Assembly: GCF_048060115.1 (NCBI RefSeq) | Contig: NZ_JBHMIM010000002.1 | Coordinates: 124,001-188,000 of the forward strand | DNA length: 64,000 bases | Direction of reading: 5' to 3' | Source: Micromonospora_E sp048060115 | GTDB taxonomy: Bacteria > Actinomycetota > Actinomycetes > Mycobacteriales > Micromonosporaceae | Part shown: piece by piece, positions 25,539 to 34,640 of the stretch | Numbering within the stretch: the stretch's first letter is position 1 | How the letters are laid out: every line of letters starts with the position of its first letter | Translations under genes and position numbers: made by a program | The notes under the pieces: model-generated | What the model saw: only the letters and a program-made list of their open reading frames with translations | Told to the model about the DNA's origin: nothing | The model's database searches: none

Positions 25539-26450
25539 ATGCCATCGAGCGCCCTTTCGACCTCGGAGTTCGTCCACCGACGGCCGGCCGGGCCGCTGCG
25601 CCGCTACATCGCCGGCTACACCGGCTACCGCGAGGACGGGTCGGCACCCGGCCGGCACCGGGGCCTGCCCTCGCCGTACCTCACGATGATCATCACGCTG
25701 GACCAGCGGCTCACCGTCGCCGAGCACGCCGACCCGCGCACCCCACCCGGCGACTACGACACCCTCCTCGGCGGCCTGCACACCCGACCAGCGCTGATCA
25801 CCCACGACGGCCGGCAGGCCGGGATAGCCCTGTCGCTGTCGCCGCTGGGCACCCGAGCCCTGCTCGGTGTACCCGCCGGCGAGCTGGTCGACGCGGACCT
25901 GCCCGCCGACGTGATTCTCGGCCGGTTCGGCCCGGACCTCACCGAACAGGTACGGGACGCCACCAGCTGGGCGGGACGCTTCGGCGTACTCGATGATCTG
26001 TTGGCCGACCGACTGGCCGGCACCGCCGCCGCGGTCCCGGCCGAGGTCGCCCACGCATGGCAGGCGCTGCTCGCCAGTGGCGGGCGGCGGGCGACCGGCC
26101 CGATCGCCGCCGAGGTCGGATGGAGCAGCCGCTACCTGAGTCGGCGCTTCGGCGTCGAAATCGGGTTCGGTCCGAAGACCGTCGCCCGACTGGTCCGGTT
26201 CGACCGGGCACGTCGGCGGCTCGCCGCGACCGCACGCCCGCCAGCGCCCGGGGCCCGCGCCGGCCCGCCGGTAGCCGGTCCGGTCGGCACCCTCGCCCGA
26301 CTCGCCGCCGACAGCGGCTACGCCGACCAGGCCCACCTGGCCCGCGAGTTCCGCGAGTTCGCCGGCTGCCCGCCCACCATCTGGCTGCGGGAGGAGTTCC
26401 GAAACATTCAAGCCGGCGGGCTGGCATCGCCGCCAGACTCGGCGGCATGA
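25539..26450 (+). CDS. AraC family transcriptional regulator
   Basis: 303 residues. The N-terminal part (RRYIAGYTGYRE, LPSPYLTMIITLD) resembles the cupin-like sensor found in ligand-binding AraC relatives. The C-terminal third holds the two helix-turn-helix elements (IAAEVGWSSRYLSRRFGVEIG and LAADSGYADQAHLAREFREF). Its TGA overlaps the ATG of a VOC protein, so the two are co-translated and the regulator may control that enzyme. Confidence 0.88.
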   Translation: MPSSALSTSEFVHRRPAGPLRRYIAGYTGYREDGSAPGRHRGLPSPYLTMIITLDQRLTVAEHADPRTPPGDYDTLLGGLHTRPALITHDGRQAGIALSLSPLGTRALLGVPAGELVDADLPADVILGRFGPDLTEQVRDATSWAGRFGVLDDLLADRLAGTAAAVPAEVAHAWQALLASGGRRATGPIAAEVGWSSRYLSRRFGVEIGFGPKTVARLVRFDRARRRLAATARPPAPGARAGPPVAGPVGTLARLAADSGYADQAHLAREFREFAGCPPTIWLREEFRNIQAGGLASPPDSAA

Positions 26451-26860
26451 CATCGAAGACGACCCCGGCACCGCAGGTCTGGCCGACGCTGACGGCACGA
26501 GACGCTCCTGGGCTGATCGCATTCCTGGTCGACGCCTTCGGCTTCCAGGAAGCACTAGTGATTCGCGAGGGCGACCGGGTCGACCACGCCGAGCTCGCCT
26601 GGCCGCCGGGCGGCGGCATCATGCTCGGCAGTGACCGCGGCGGCTCCGCTCCCGACGACCCCTGGATCCGTGCCGCAGGCAGCTTCGGTGGGTACGCCGT
26701 CACCGACGACCCGGACGGGCTGTACACCCGGGCGGTCGCTGCCGGCGCCAAGGTGGTCCGGGAACCGAACGACACCGGCTACGGCTCCCGCGACTTCGTG
26801 GTCAGCGATCCCGAAGGCAACCTGTGGTCCTTCGGCACCTACCGGGGTGCCCCCCGGTAG
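26447..26860 (+). CDS. VOC superfamily (glyoxalase/bleomycin resistance-like) protein
   Basis: 137 residues, start overlapping the AraC stop (ATGA). Two beta-alpha-beta-beta-beta repeats are visible: LTARDAPGLIAFLVDAFGF at the start and VTDDPDGLYTRAVAAGAKVV with DPEGNLWSFGTY at the end. It resembles PhnB-like VOC proteins. Substrate unknown. Its 3' end overlaps the convergent S51 peptidase gene by 22 bases. Confidence 0.88.
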   Translation: MTSKTTPAPQVWPTLTARDAPGLIAFLVDAFGFQEALVIREGDRVDHAELAWPPGGGIMLGSDRGGSAPDDPWIRAAGSFGGYAVTDDPDGLYTRAVAAGAKVVREPNDTGYGSRDFVVSDPEGNLWSFGTYRGAPR

Positions 26861-27618
26861 GCGACCGGGGATTCGGCCTCGGTGGTGACGATCGAGCGGG
26901 TCGGCAGCGGCCGTTCCACCGCCGTTCCCGGCCGGTCGCCGGGTTCGATTCGATACGCGCTCGCACCCGGCACGGTGCTGACCGCCTCGACCAGTTCAGT
27001 GCCGACGTAGTGCAGCCCGACGCCGTCGTCGGTGGCGTACCCGGCGGGCAGCCGGCCGGCCGCGACGCAGTCCAGGTAGCAGGACCGACGCGGCTGCTCC
27101 GACAGGTCGTGGTGCACGCCGTTGCTGTACGGCAGCAACCGCAACCCATCCGCGACCGGGTCGAGCCGGTCGGAGAAGGAGTCGGTCACCCCACCGGTGT
27201 GCCAGCAGAGGCTGCCGGCGCTGCCGCCGCCCAGCACCACGCCAGCTTCCCAACACTCGCGCAGCATCTCGTCGAGCCGATGGGCACGCCACACCGCCAG
27301 CAGATTGACCACGCTGCCGCCAGGCACCCAGATCAAGTGTTGGCTACGCAGGAACGAGAGAACGTCGTCGACATTCGGCTGGGTGAACAACTGCAGATGC
27401 GATGGAACCGCGAAATCGGCCTCTTCGAACGCCGCGTAGAAGGAGTCGATCAACGGTTTGCTGTCGCCGGTCGCGGTCGGCACCAGGCAGACCTTGGCGA
27501 CCGGCACCCCGGTCAGCGAGATCGCGTGCTCGATGAGCGCGCTGCGGCGTGGTGCGGGACGGCCGGGTGGCGGATGCAGGATGCCGGAGACGGCGAAGAT
27601 CTGGCGGAGCGGAGCCAT
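26839..27618 (-). CDS. peptidase S51 family protein (dipeptidase E/cyanophycinase-like)
   Basis: 259 residues from ATG 27618. The nucleophile Ser133 lies in GGGSAGSLCW, the elbow typical of S51 peptidases with the class I glutamine amidotransferase fold. WVPGGSVVNLLAVWRAH just before it is the conserved nucleotide-fold strand and loop. The family cleaves Asp-X dipeptides or related bonds in the cytoplasm. Monocistronic; convergent with the VOC gene. Confidence 0.87.
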   Translation of the reverse strand: MAPLRQIFAVSGILHPPPGRPAPRRSALIEHAISLTGVPVAKVCLVPTATGDSKPLIDSFYAAFEEADFAVPSHLQLFTQPNVDDVLSFLRSQHLIWVPGGSVVNLLAVWRAHRLDEMLRECWEAGVVLGGGSAGSLCWHTGGVTDSFSDRLDPVADGLRLLPYSNGVHHDLSEQPRRSCYLDCVAAGRLPAGYATDDGVGLHYVGTELVEAVSTVPGASAYRIEPGDRPGTAVERPLPTRSIVTTEAESPVAYRGAPR

Positions 27619-27843
27619 CTGTCCATCATGCCCGGCGGACCAGACCCGACTCGCGCACGCCCGGTCCCGCACGCATGCCGGACCCGGCTGTGACCAGCGG
27701 TCTGGCCGGGGCAGCGACGGAGGAAGTCTCCCGCCAAGTAACCGGTTTTCGGACGAATACCCCCTGGCAGGTGTTGTGTGTGCATAAAGTGCTTACGTCA
27801 CGTCTGATCACCATATCTTCCAGGTCGGGGTTGGAGTACACGC

Positions 27844-28866
27844 ATGCCGAGCTTCGCGGACGCATCGGTGCCAACTTCCACCCTGCCTACCGCCGGTCAT
27901 CGCACCACGTCACGTCCGCCGGGCAGCGACGCCCGACGCCGGGCGTTGCGCGATTGGACGACCGGGACCCGGGGCGGACGGGTCCTGGTCCTTGAGGGCA
28001 GCGGACCCGACAACCCGGCAGACCAGCTGGACGAGGAGTTCGATGTCGCGCTGCGGCTGCCTGGACCGATCGACCTGGAAGCGCTACCGGAGCTGCTCGC
28101 CCAGTACCGACCGAAGCTGCTACTACTGAAGCACTCCCTCGACGCCGTCGACGTACGGCTGATCGCCGCCTGCCGCGCCTACCGGGTACCGATCCTCGTA
28201 CTCGCCCTTCCGGTATATGGACTCCTGCGGCCGACTCGTCTGCACCGGCACGGCGGCCTGCCGTGGTTCCGACTACGACCAGGTCCAGCGATGTCCGGGA
28301 GCATGCGCGCAAAGCGAGTGCTCGATCTATTCTTGATCTTGATTGCTGCACCGGTGCTGATTCCCCTGCTGTTGTCAATCGGCGCAGCGGTGTCCATGAC
28401 CGGACCACCGCTGTACGTACAGACCAGGGTCGGCACCGGCGGCCGGCACTTCCGGCTGATCAAGTTCCGGACAATGCATGTCGACGCGGAGTCGGCCACC
28501 GGACCGACGTTGGCCGCCACCGACGACAGCAGGATCACCAACTTCGGCCGGTTGCTCCGGCGCACCCGGTTCGACGAACTTCCCCAACTGTGGAACGTGC
28601 TCCGGGGTGAGATGAGCCTGGTGGGTCCGCGGCCCGAGCGGCCCGAGTTCGTCGGAGACCTCTGCCGGCTCCAGCACTACCATCTGCGTCACCTCAGCCC
28701 ACCAGGGCTGACCGGCATCGCCCAACTCACCGGCGGCTACGCGGCAACCGCCGAGGACAAGCTGCGCTGCGACCTGCTGTACCTGCACTGCCGGACGCTG
28801 CGGCTGGACCTGGCTCTAATCCTGCTCACCGTCGTGGAACTCTGCCGGGGATTCCCCCGTGGGTAA
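27844..28866 (+). CDS. exopolysaccharide priming sugar transferase (polyprenyl glycosylphosphotransferase)
   Basis: 340 residues. The C-terminal half (from about residue 152) is the bacterial sugar transferase domain: a hydrophobic helix (VLDLFLILIAAPVLIPLLLS), KFRTMHVDAE, DELPQLWNVLRGEMSLVGPRPE and a Pro/Gly-rich end. It should move a sugar-1-phosphate onto undecaprenyl phosphate at the membrane. The usual four N-terminal membrane helices are absent; instead there is a soluble region of about 140 residues. It is the first gene of an operon that continues with a flippase overlapping by 8 bases. The promoter should lie within 27.62-27.84 kb. Confidence 0.9.
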   Translation: MPSFADASVPTSTLPTAGHRTTSRPPGSDARRRALRDWTTGTRGGRVLVLEGSGPDNPADQLDEEFDVALRLPGPIDLEALPELLAQYRPKLLLLKHSLDAVDVRLIAACRAYRVPILVLALPVYGLLRPTRLHRHGGLPWFRLRPGPAMSGSMRAKRVLDLFLILIAAPVLIPLLLSIGAAVSMTGPPLYVQTRVGTGGRHFRLIKFRTMHVDAESATGPTLAATDDSRITNFGRLLRRTRFDELPQLWNVLRGEMSLVGPRPERPEFVGDLCRLQHYHLRHLSPPGLTGIAQLTGGYAATAEDKLRCDLLYLHCRTLRLDLALILLTVVELCRGFPRG

Positions 28867-30430
28867 CCTGACGACCAGGACCGGCCGCCGGGTGGCCCGT
28901 AACACCGCCAGTCTGCTGGGCGGGCGGCTCATCGTCACCGCGGTCGGGTTGGTGACCCTGCCACTGGTGTACGAACGGCTCGGCGGCCCGGAGTTCGGCG
29001 TCTGGGTGTTGCTCTGCGCCGTCGTCGCCGTGCTGGCCATGGTCGATCTGGGCCTCGGTTCAGCCATGGTACGCGAGGTCGCGCAGGGTGGCATCGATCC
29101 AGCGTCGCGACGACTACGCGCCGTGCTGGGCCTCGGCCTGGGCTGGGCGATGTTTCTAGCTACGCTGGCGGCGGCCGTCCTGACCATCTGCTGGCCTTGG
29201 ATCGGCCGGCTGCTGCAGCTGGGCGAGATCGCCGGTGAGGCGCACCGCGCCATGCTGTGGTTGCTGGTGTCGCTGTTCTTCGGCGGGGTCGAGTTGCCAT
29301 GGCGTGCGGTCCTGGAAGGCACCCAGTGTCATGGTACGGCGGCCTGGATCGGTGCCGGCGTCGCGCTGGTGGGTGGCGTGCTGACCATCTGGCTGATGCG
29401 GATCGGCGGCGGCCTGGTCGGCCTGGCTGCCATCACGGCCCTGACCAGCAGCCTGCGGGCCGGGCTGACGATCCTGGCCGCCCGCTGGCACAGCCCGACC
29501 TACACGCCACGGCTACGCGACATCCGCCGCGAGGATCTGCATGTGGTCCGTGGATACGGAATCCGGGTGCAGGCCACGAGCGCCGCGGGTCTGGTCAACA
29601 CGGAACTCGACCGGTTCGTGCTCGCCGGATTCTTCAATCCGGCCACCGCAGGGCATTTCGACCTGGGTGCCCGGCTGCTGAACCTGCTCCGGCTACCACC
29701 AGGGTTCGCGCTGATCGCACTCTTTCCCGTGGCTGTCGCAGGCGCGGCCCGCACGGGCTGGCTCGACGGGTTCTACCTGCGAACCACCAGGCGTCTCGCT
29801 ACCTATCTGGGGCCGTGCACCGCCGCCGTCGTCGTGTCCGCCGATCCGCTGGTCCGGCTCTGGATAGGCGACCAGGTGCCCTGGGCTGCGACGAACCTCG
29901 CTGTGCTGGCTCCGGCGTACGCGGTGAATCTGGTGCTCGGCGCTGCGACGATCGTGGCCCGCGCCGAGGGACGTCCGGGCCTCGAAACGCGGTACATCCT
30001 GCTGTCGGTGCTGCTCAACCTCGGGACGACTCTGCCCCTGCTGTGGCTGTACGGGCCGGTCGGCGTACCGCTCGCCACCTCGGCTGCGATCCTGGCCTCG
30101 TCGGCATATTTTCTGTGGTACTTCCACCGCCGGACGGCTCGTCCCCTGGCACCGGTCGTACGGATCATCGGCTGGACCGCAGCGGCCAGCATCGTCGCGG
30201 CCATCGTAGGAAGTACCGTCGCACCCTACCTCCCGGACGGCGACGGACGGGTGGGCGCGGCGCTCGCAGTTGCCTGCAGAACCGGCGTCACTCTCCTGGT
30301 GTCGGCGCTGTTGCTGGCCACCGTACGGCTGTTTCGCACCACAGCCGGGAGTTGTCCTCAGGAGCCGGTGGACCAGTCCGCAGACCTCCGCGCCGGGACC
30401 CGGCTGGCCGACGAGGTGGGCAGCCGATGA
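28859..30430 (+). CDS. polysaccharide flippase (Wzx-like, MATE/MOP superfamily)
   Basis: 523 residues from a GTG that overlaps the upstream stop by 8 bases. About 12-14 hydrophobic helices are spread along the protein. The start (RRVARNTASLLGGRLIVTA) and FGVWVLLCAVVAVLAMVDLGLGSA (in part) are typical of oligosaccharide flippases, which move lipid-linked repeat units across the membrane. The last 40 residues are a soluble tail. The stop overlaps the next ATG (ATGA). Confidence 0.88.
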   Translation: MGNLTTRTGRRVARNTASLLGGRLIVTAVGLVTLPLVYERLGGPEFGVWVLLCAVVAVLAMVDLGLGSAMVREVAQGGIDPASRRLRAVLGLGLGWAMFLATLAAAVLTICWPWIGRLLQLGEIAGEAHRAMLWLLVSLFFGGVELPWRAVLEGTQCHGTAAWIGAGVALVGGVLTIWLMRIGGGLVGLAAITALTSSLRAGLTILAARWHSPTYTPRLRDIRREDLHVVRGYGIRVQATSAAGLVNTELDRFVLAGFFNPATAGHFDLGARLLNLLRLPPGFALIALFPVAVAGAARTGWLDGFYLRTTRRLATYLGPCTAAVVVSADPLVRLWIGDQVPWAATNLAVLAPAYAVNLVLGAATIVARAEGRPGLETRYILLSVLLNLGTTLPLLWLYGPVGVPLATSAAILASSAYFLWYFHRRTARPLAPVVRIIGWTAAASIVAAIVGSTVAPYLPDGDGRVGAALAVACRTGVTLLVSALLLATVRLFRTTAGSCPQEPVDQSADLRAGTRLADEVGSR

Positions 30431-31260
30431 GCCTCAGTCACTTCACCTGCCTGGTCTGTGGACCGGGCTCAGCCGAGAAGACAATCCTCGGTGGGCAGTT
30501 GCGGCAGTGTCTGGCCTGCGGCTTCGCCTGGACGATCCGCGCTGCCGATCCGACGCCTGCGCTCTACGACGACACCTACTTCGAAGGCGGCGGCTACGAG
30601 GACTACTTCCTGCCGGCGCCACGCCGGTTCGAGGCCGGTCGACGGTTGCGCTGGTTGTACTCGGCCGTCCGACCGGACTCCCTGCTCGAAGTCGGACCGG
30701 CAGGCGGGTTCTTCCTAGAAGCTGCCCGCAGGAGCGGCATCGAGGTGTACGGCGTCGAGATGTCCGCAGCGGCGACCCGCTACGCGCGCGACCGCCTCCA
30801 CCTGCCGGTCCAGCAGGGAAGCTTCGAGTCCTCGAAACTCCCCCACCAGGTTGACGCCGTCTGCGCGTTCCACGTGCTCGAACACGTCGCTGATCCCTGG
30901 CAGTTCCTGATCACCGCACGCGCGGCGCTGCGGCCCGGGGGCGCACTGGTGCTCGAAGTCCCCAACATCGCCTCAGCGGCGGCCCGGCGCCTCGGCGACC
31001 GATGGCCCGGACTGCAGCCCGAGTATCACCGCTGGCACTTCACACCCGGCTCGTTGACGCACCTGGTGGCGGCCGCCGGGTTCCGGATGCTCCGGCAGGA
31101 CACCACGGTGTTCCGCTACTACATGCCACTCCGGTACCAGCTACGACACGCTCACCGACTGCTACCACAGGACTGGTCGACGACCCGTTCGCTGCGGCTG
31201 GTCCATCCGCAACAGGGTGACCTGATCCGTCTGGTGGCCCGGATGGCGGATGACGGATGA
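30427..31260 (+). CDS. zinc-ribbon class I SAM-dependent methyltransferase (copy 1)
   Basis: 277 residues. An N-terminal zinc ribbon has Cys8, Cys11, Cys28 and Cys31 (CLVC, CLAC). The SAM-binding motif follows as LLEVGPAGGFFLEAA, and AFHVLEHVADP is the post-II loop. It belongs to the group that methylates sugars or nucleotide sugars, so the substrate is probably a residue of the polymer. It is coupled by ATGA to the flippase before it. The next gene is a clear paralogue, so these two arose by tandem duplication. Confidence 0.83.
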   Translation: MSLSHFTCLVCGPGSAEKTILGGQLRQCLACGFAWTIRAADPTPALYDDTYFEGGGYEDYFLPAPRRFEAGRRLRWLYSAVRPDSLLEVGPAGGFFLEAARRSGIEVYGVEMSAAATRYARDRLHLPVQQGSFESSKLPHQVDAVCAFHVLEHVADPWQFLITARAALRPGGALVLEVPNIASAAARRLGDRWPGLQPEYHRWHFTPGSLTHLVAAAGFRMLRQDTTVFRYYMPLRYQLRHAHRLLPQDWSTTRSLRLVHPQQGDLIRLVARMADDG

Positions 31261-31271
31261 CAGGAGAATCG

Positions 31272-32114
31272 ATGAGAACAGAGCAGATGGTCGCTACCGG
31301 CTGCATGCTGTGCGGCGACGACTCGACCGGCCAGCCCGACACCGATGGGCTGCTGAGGCGCTGCGGCACCTGCCAGTTCGTCTGGACGGCCAGCAACCTG
31401 CCGCCGCCGGAGCAGTTGTACGGCCGCGCCTACTACGAGACAGACGGCTACCAGGACTACTTCACGTCCGCCGGACAACGGCGCTACGAGTCCGCCCGGC
31501 GGCTACGCTGGCTGCGGTCACAGGTTCGGCCGGCAACCCTGCTGGAGGCAGGGTCGGCCGGTGGCTACTTCCTACAGGCCGCGCGGGACGCCGGCATCGA
31601 CGCCTGCGGGGTCGAGGTGTCGGACGCCGCCGCCAGCTTCGCCCGGGAACAACTGGGCGTGCCGGTGCGGACCGGCCGGTTCGAGGAACACGTACAGGCC
31701 AATGCGGTGGAGGCGGTCTGCGCCTTCCACGTACTCGAACATGTGACCGATCCCCGGCGATTCCTGGCAACGGCCCGGGCGTCGCTACGGCCGGAGGGCT
31801 GGTTGGCGCTGGAGGTGCCGAACATCGCCTCGGCCGCGGCCCGCAGGCTCGGCAGCGCATGGCCGGCGATCGCGCCCGACTACCACCGTTGGCACTTCGC
31901 GCCGCACACGCTCGCCCGCCTGCTGGCCGAGTCCGGTTTCCGGGTGGTCGCTCAGGACACGGTCTTCTCCCGTTACTACTGGCGGGCACCGGCGCGCCTG
32001 CGACAGGCCCGGAACCTTGTCGTCGCCGACTTCGCGGCCTGCAGGTCGCTGCGCGTCAGTCACCCTGAACTCGGCGACCTGCTACGGGTGTTCGCACGTC
32101 GGGAGGACCGATGA
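31272..32114 (+). CDS. zinc-ribbon class I SAM-dependent methyltransferase (copy 2)
   Basis: 280 residues from ATG 31272, preferred because AGGAGA lies 5 bases upstream; the ATG at 31257 overlaps the upstream stop and is possible. Zinc-ribbon cysteines are 11, 14, 31 and 34. The motifs LLEAGSAGGYFLQAA and AFHVLEHVTDP parallel copy 1, as does LEVPNIASAAARRLG, which is identical in both. The two probably methylate different positions or sugars. The stop overlaps the start of the next gene. Confidence 0.83.
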   Translation: MRTEQMVATGCMLCGDDSTGQPDTDGLLRRCGTCQFVWTASNLPPPEQLYGRAYYETDGYQDYFTSAGQRRYESARRLRWLRSQVRPATLLEAGSAGGYFLQAARDAGIDACGVEVSDAAASFAREQLGVPVRTGRFEEHVQANAVEAVCAFHVLEHVTDPRRFLATARASLRPEGWLALEVPNIASAAARRLGSAWPAIAPDYHRWHFAPHTLARLLAESGFRVVAQDTVFSRYYWRAPARLRQARNLVVADFAACRSLRVSHPELGDLLRVFARREDR

Positions 32115-33454
32115 CCCACATGGACCTGTCGATTCTGCTGGTCAGCTGGAACACCCGGGAGGAGACCCGGGCGTGCCTCGACTCCCTGCCCACCGGAATC
32201 CGCGACGACCTACGCTACGAGATCGTCGCCGTCGACAACGGCTCGTGCGACGGATCGGCCGAGCTGCTGGCCGGCCATCCCCGGGTGCGCCTGCTGCGCA
32301 ACGAGCACAACATCGGGTTCGCCGCAGCGGTCAACCAGGCATACCGGCAGTCCCAGGGCGACCTGATCCTGCTGCTCAACAGCGACGTCCTGTTCCATCC
32401 AGGCACGCTGAGCACGATGGTGGAGCATCTGCATCAGCACCCCGAGGCGGCCGGGGTCAGTCCGCTGTACCTCAACCCGGACGGAACCTTCCAGCAGCAC
32501 TACGTCAACCTGCCAAGTTTCGCAGCCACGATCGCCCTGGTCACCGCGTTGCGCAAGCTCCCGGCCTTCCGGCAGGCGCTGCACAGGTTCCAGATGCGCG
32601 GCGAGGACTTCAGCCGGCCCCGGCTACTGGCGTCCGGTAGCTGCATGCTGCTGCGGCGGCAGGTGCTCTCGGCAGACCGGATCTTCGATGAACGGTTCCC
32701 GATCTACTGGAACGACGCTGTGCTCGCCCGTACGTTGCGCGACGCCGGCCATCAGTTGTGGATGATTCCGCACGCGGTCGTGACGCACAGCAGGGGCGCT
32801 TCGTGCCGTCGACTCGGACCGACGATCCGACACCGGCACCTGCTCGGCAGCCTGGTCGGCTATCTCGCACTGACCGAACCCCGGTACAGGCTGGCGATCT
32901 TCCGCGCACTCGCGCTCGTCGACCATGGGGTCAAGCTGCTCTTCGGTCGCCCTGTGCCGCTGAGACTGAGTGACCTGCGCGCTGCGCTACGCGGCGATGT
33001 CGGCCCGCTTCCCGACGGCGACATCCGCGACTGGTGGGTGGTCTTCGACGCGCAGCGGTCCACCCCCGAGGTCGGCTCCTCCTCGGTGCAGGAGGTGGCG
33101 GCGGGTTTGGTCCCGGCGGCAAGTCGGCAGCAAGACATGCGGGTCCTGCTGCTGCGTGCGCCGGCCGGTGCACGCCCACGCTGGCGGATGGAGGTACAGA
33201 CCGAGGACCAGGCGATCTGGCACGCGACCCTTCCCGCGGCGTTGCCCTTCGGCAGGTACGCGCGCTGGATCGATCGAATCAACCTACGAATCGGCGCAGG
33301 CCAGATGCGCCGGTGGCTGGACCGGCAGGCCGGTGCCCGGATACTGCATCTGAGCGACGAACGTGGGACCGCGGTGATCGGCTATCTCGGTGAGGACGAA
33401 GCACACCGGGTTCCACCCTCGCCACTGCCCGCAGCGGAACCGGCTCATGTCTAG
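32111..33454 (+). CDS. glycosyltransferase family 2 with an appended GT4 N-terminal-like domain
   Basis: 447 residues. Residues 1-260 form a GT-A domain of the rhamnosyltransferase (WbbL-like) type: SILLVSWNTREETRACLDSL, VDNGSCDGS, NIGFAAAVNQAY and LLNSDVLF with the metal-binding NSD/NxD. Residues about 306-424 are not part of a GT2 enzyme. They align with residues 31-148 of the next gene product, sharing DWxVxF, ALPFGR/VLPFGR, INxRxGA, RRWLD and YLGE/HLGE. So a GT4-type N-terminal Rossmann half is fused to a GT2 enzyme. Overlaps of 4 and 8 bases with its neighbours imply one operon. Confidence 0.85.
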   Translation: MTHMDLSILLVSWNTREETRACLDSLPTGIRDDLRYEIVAVDNGSCDGSAELLAGHPRVRLLRNEHNIGFAAAVNQAYRQSQGDLILLLNSDVLFHPGTLSTMVEHLHQHPEAAGVSPLYLNPDGTFQQHYVNLPSFAATIALVTALRKLPAFRQALHRFQMRGEDFSRPRLLASGSCMLLRRQVLSADRIFDERFPIYWNDAVLARTLRDAGHQLWMIPHAVVTHSRGASCRRLGPTIRHRHLLGSLVGYLALTEPRYRLAIFRALALVDHGVKLLFGRPVPLRLSDLRAALRGDVGPLPDGDIRDWWVVFDAQRSTPEVGSSSVQEVAAGLVPAASRQQDMRVLLLRAPAGARPRWRMEVQTEDQAIWHATLPAALPFGRYARWIDRINLRIGAGQMRRWLDRQAGARILHLSDERGTAVIGYLGEDEAHRVPPSPLPAAEPAHV

Positions 33455-34640
33455 ACCCGGCCGTTCGACCAGCCCACTACGACCGCGCCAGCGCGGCGAC
33501 GTCGGGACCGAACCGCCGCCGCGGTGCACGGATGCCGTCGGCGACTGGGTGGTGATGTTCAGCGCCACTCCATGGCACGTCGGAGCCCATCGTCAGCACG
33601 CGTTGGCCGGCCAGATCGCGGTCGACCGCCGGGTGCTCTACGTGGATCCACCTGGACAGCTTCCGAGTCGGCGGATGTCGGTCACCCAGATTGGGCGCAA
33701 TCTGTGGCGGGCCGAGCTCCCCACCGTCCTGCCGTTCGGACGACAGGTGCCGCCGGCGAACGCGATCAACCGTCGCCGCGGCGCGTCACTCCTGCGCCGA
33801 TGGTTGGATGAACGGCCGGGCAGCCGGTTGCTGTGGATCGACGAGGACCTAGCCGCTGCCGTTGTCGGGCACCTCGGCGAGCAGGCCGTCGTCTATGACG
33901 CGACCGACCTGGACTGGACGTTCACCCGGCGCTGGAACCGGTGGCATCTACGCTGGGCGCTACGCGACGCGCTGGGTGCCGCCGATCTGATCCTGGCCTC
34001 GTCGTCGGCGCTGCCCGCCCGGCTGCCGACCGGAGACCGGCAGGTGGTGCTACTGCCAAACGGCTGCGACCCGGACAGGTTCGATCCGGAGGGACCGGTC
34101 GCGTCGTGGCTGACCCGGCTGCGCCGCCCAGTGCTGGGCTACGTTGGCGCGGTCGATACCCGGGCCTTCGACACCGAACTGGTGGCGCACCTCGCGGCGG
34201 ACCACCCCGAGTGGACCTTCGTACTCGCCGGTCCGGTGACGCGGGCCGGACGAGCTCCGCTCAGCGGACTTTCCAACATCGTCCTCACCGGTCCGATCGC
34301 CTTCGCTGACGTGCCCGAGATTCTGCGCGGCTGCGATGTGACGATCATTCCCTACCGGATCGGCGGATTGATCGACTACGTGCATCCCAAGAAGTGCTAC
34401 GAGTACCTCGCTCTGGGCAAAGCTGTCGTCGCGACACCGCTGCCGGCGCTGCGCGACATCGGTGCTCCGATCCAGCTGGCGGCCGGGCCACAGCAGTTCG
34501 CGGCGGCGATCGACGAGGCTCTACAGGCGGCGCACAGCCCGGCCGAGATGTCCCGGCGCCGCGCCGTGGCGGTCGACAACAGTTGGGCGGTTCGGGGCGT
34601 CCAGCTGCGTGCCCTGCTGACCGACCTGGCTGTGAAATGA
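33447..34640 (+). CDS. glycosyltransferase family 4
   Basis: 397 residues; ATG 33447 overlaps the upstream stop by 8 bases. The N-terminal Rossmann half (DWVVMFSATPWHVGAHRQ, LLWIDEDLAAAVVGHLGE) and the C-terminal GT-B half with PNGCDPDRF, VLGYVGAV, LAGPVTRA and the acidic tail YVHPKKCYEYLALGKAVVATPLPA (in part) identify the enzyme. It should add a sugar from a nucleotide donor on the cytoplasmic face. The stop overlaps the start of the polymerase-like gene (ATGA). Confidence 0.87.
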   Translation: MSRPGRSTSPLRPRQRGDVGTEPPPRCTDAVGDWVVMFSATPWHVGAHRQHALAGQIAVDRRVLYVDPPGQLPSRRMSVTQIGRNLWRAELPTVLPFGRQVPPANAINRRRGASLLRRWLDERPGSRLLWIDEDLAAAVVGHLGEQAVVYDATDLDWTFTRRWNRWHLRWALRDALGAADLILASSSALPARLPTGDRQVVLLPNGCDPDRFDPEGPVASWLTRLRRPVLGYVGAVDTRAFDTELVAHLAADHPEWTFVLAGPVTRAGRAPLSGLSNIVLTGPIAFADVPEILRGCDVTIIPYRIGGLIDYVHPKKCYEYLALGKAVVATPLPALRDIGAPIQLAAGPQQFAAAIDEALQAAHSPAEMSRRRAVAVDNSWAVRGVQLRALLTDLAVK

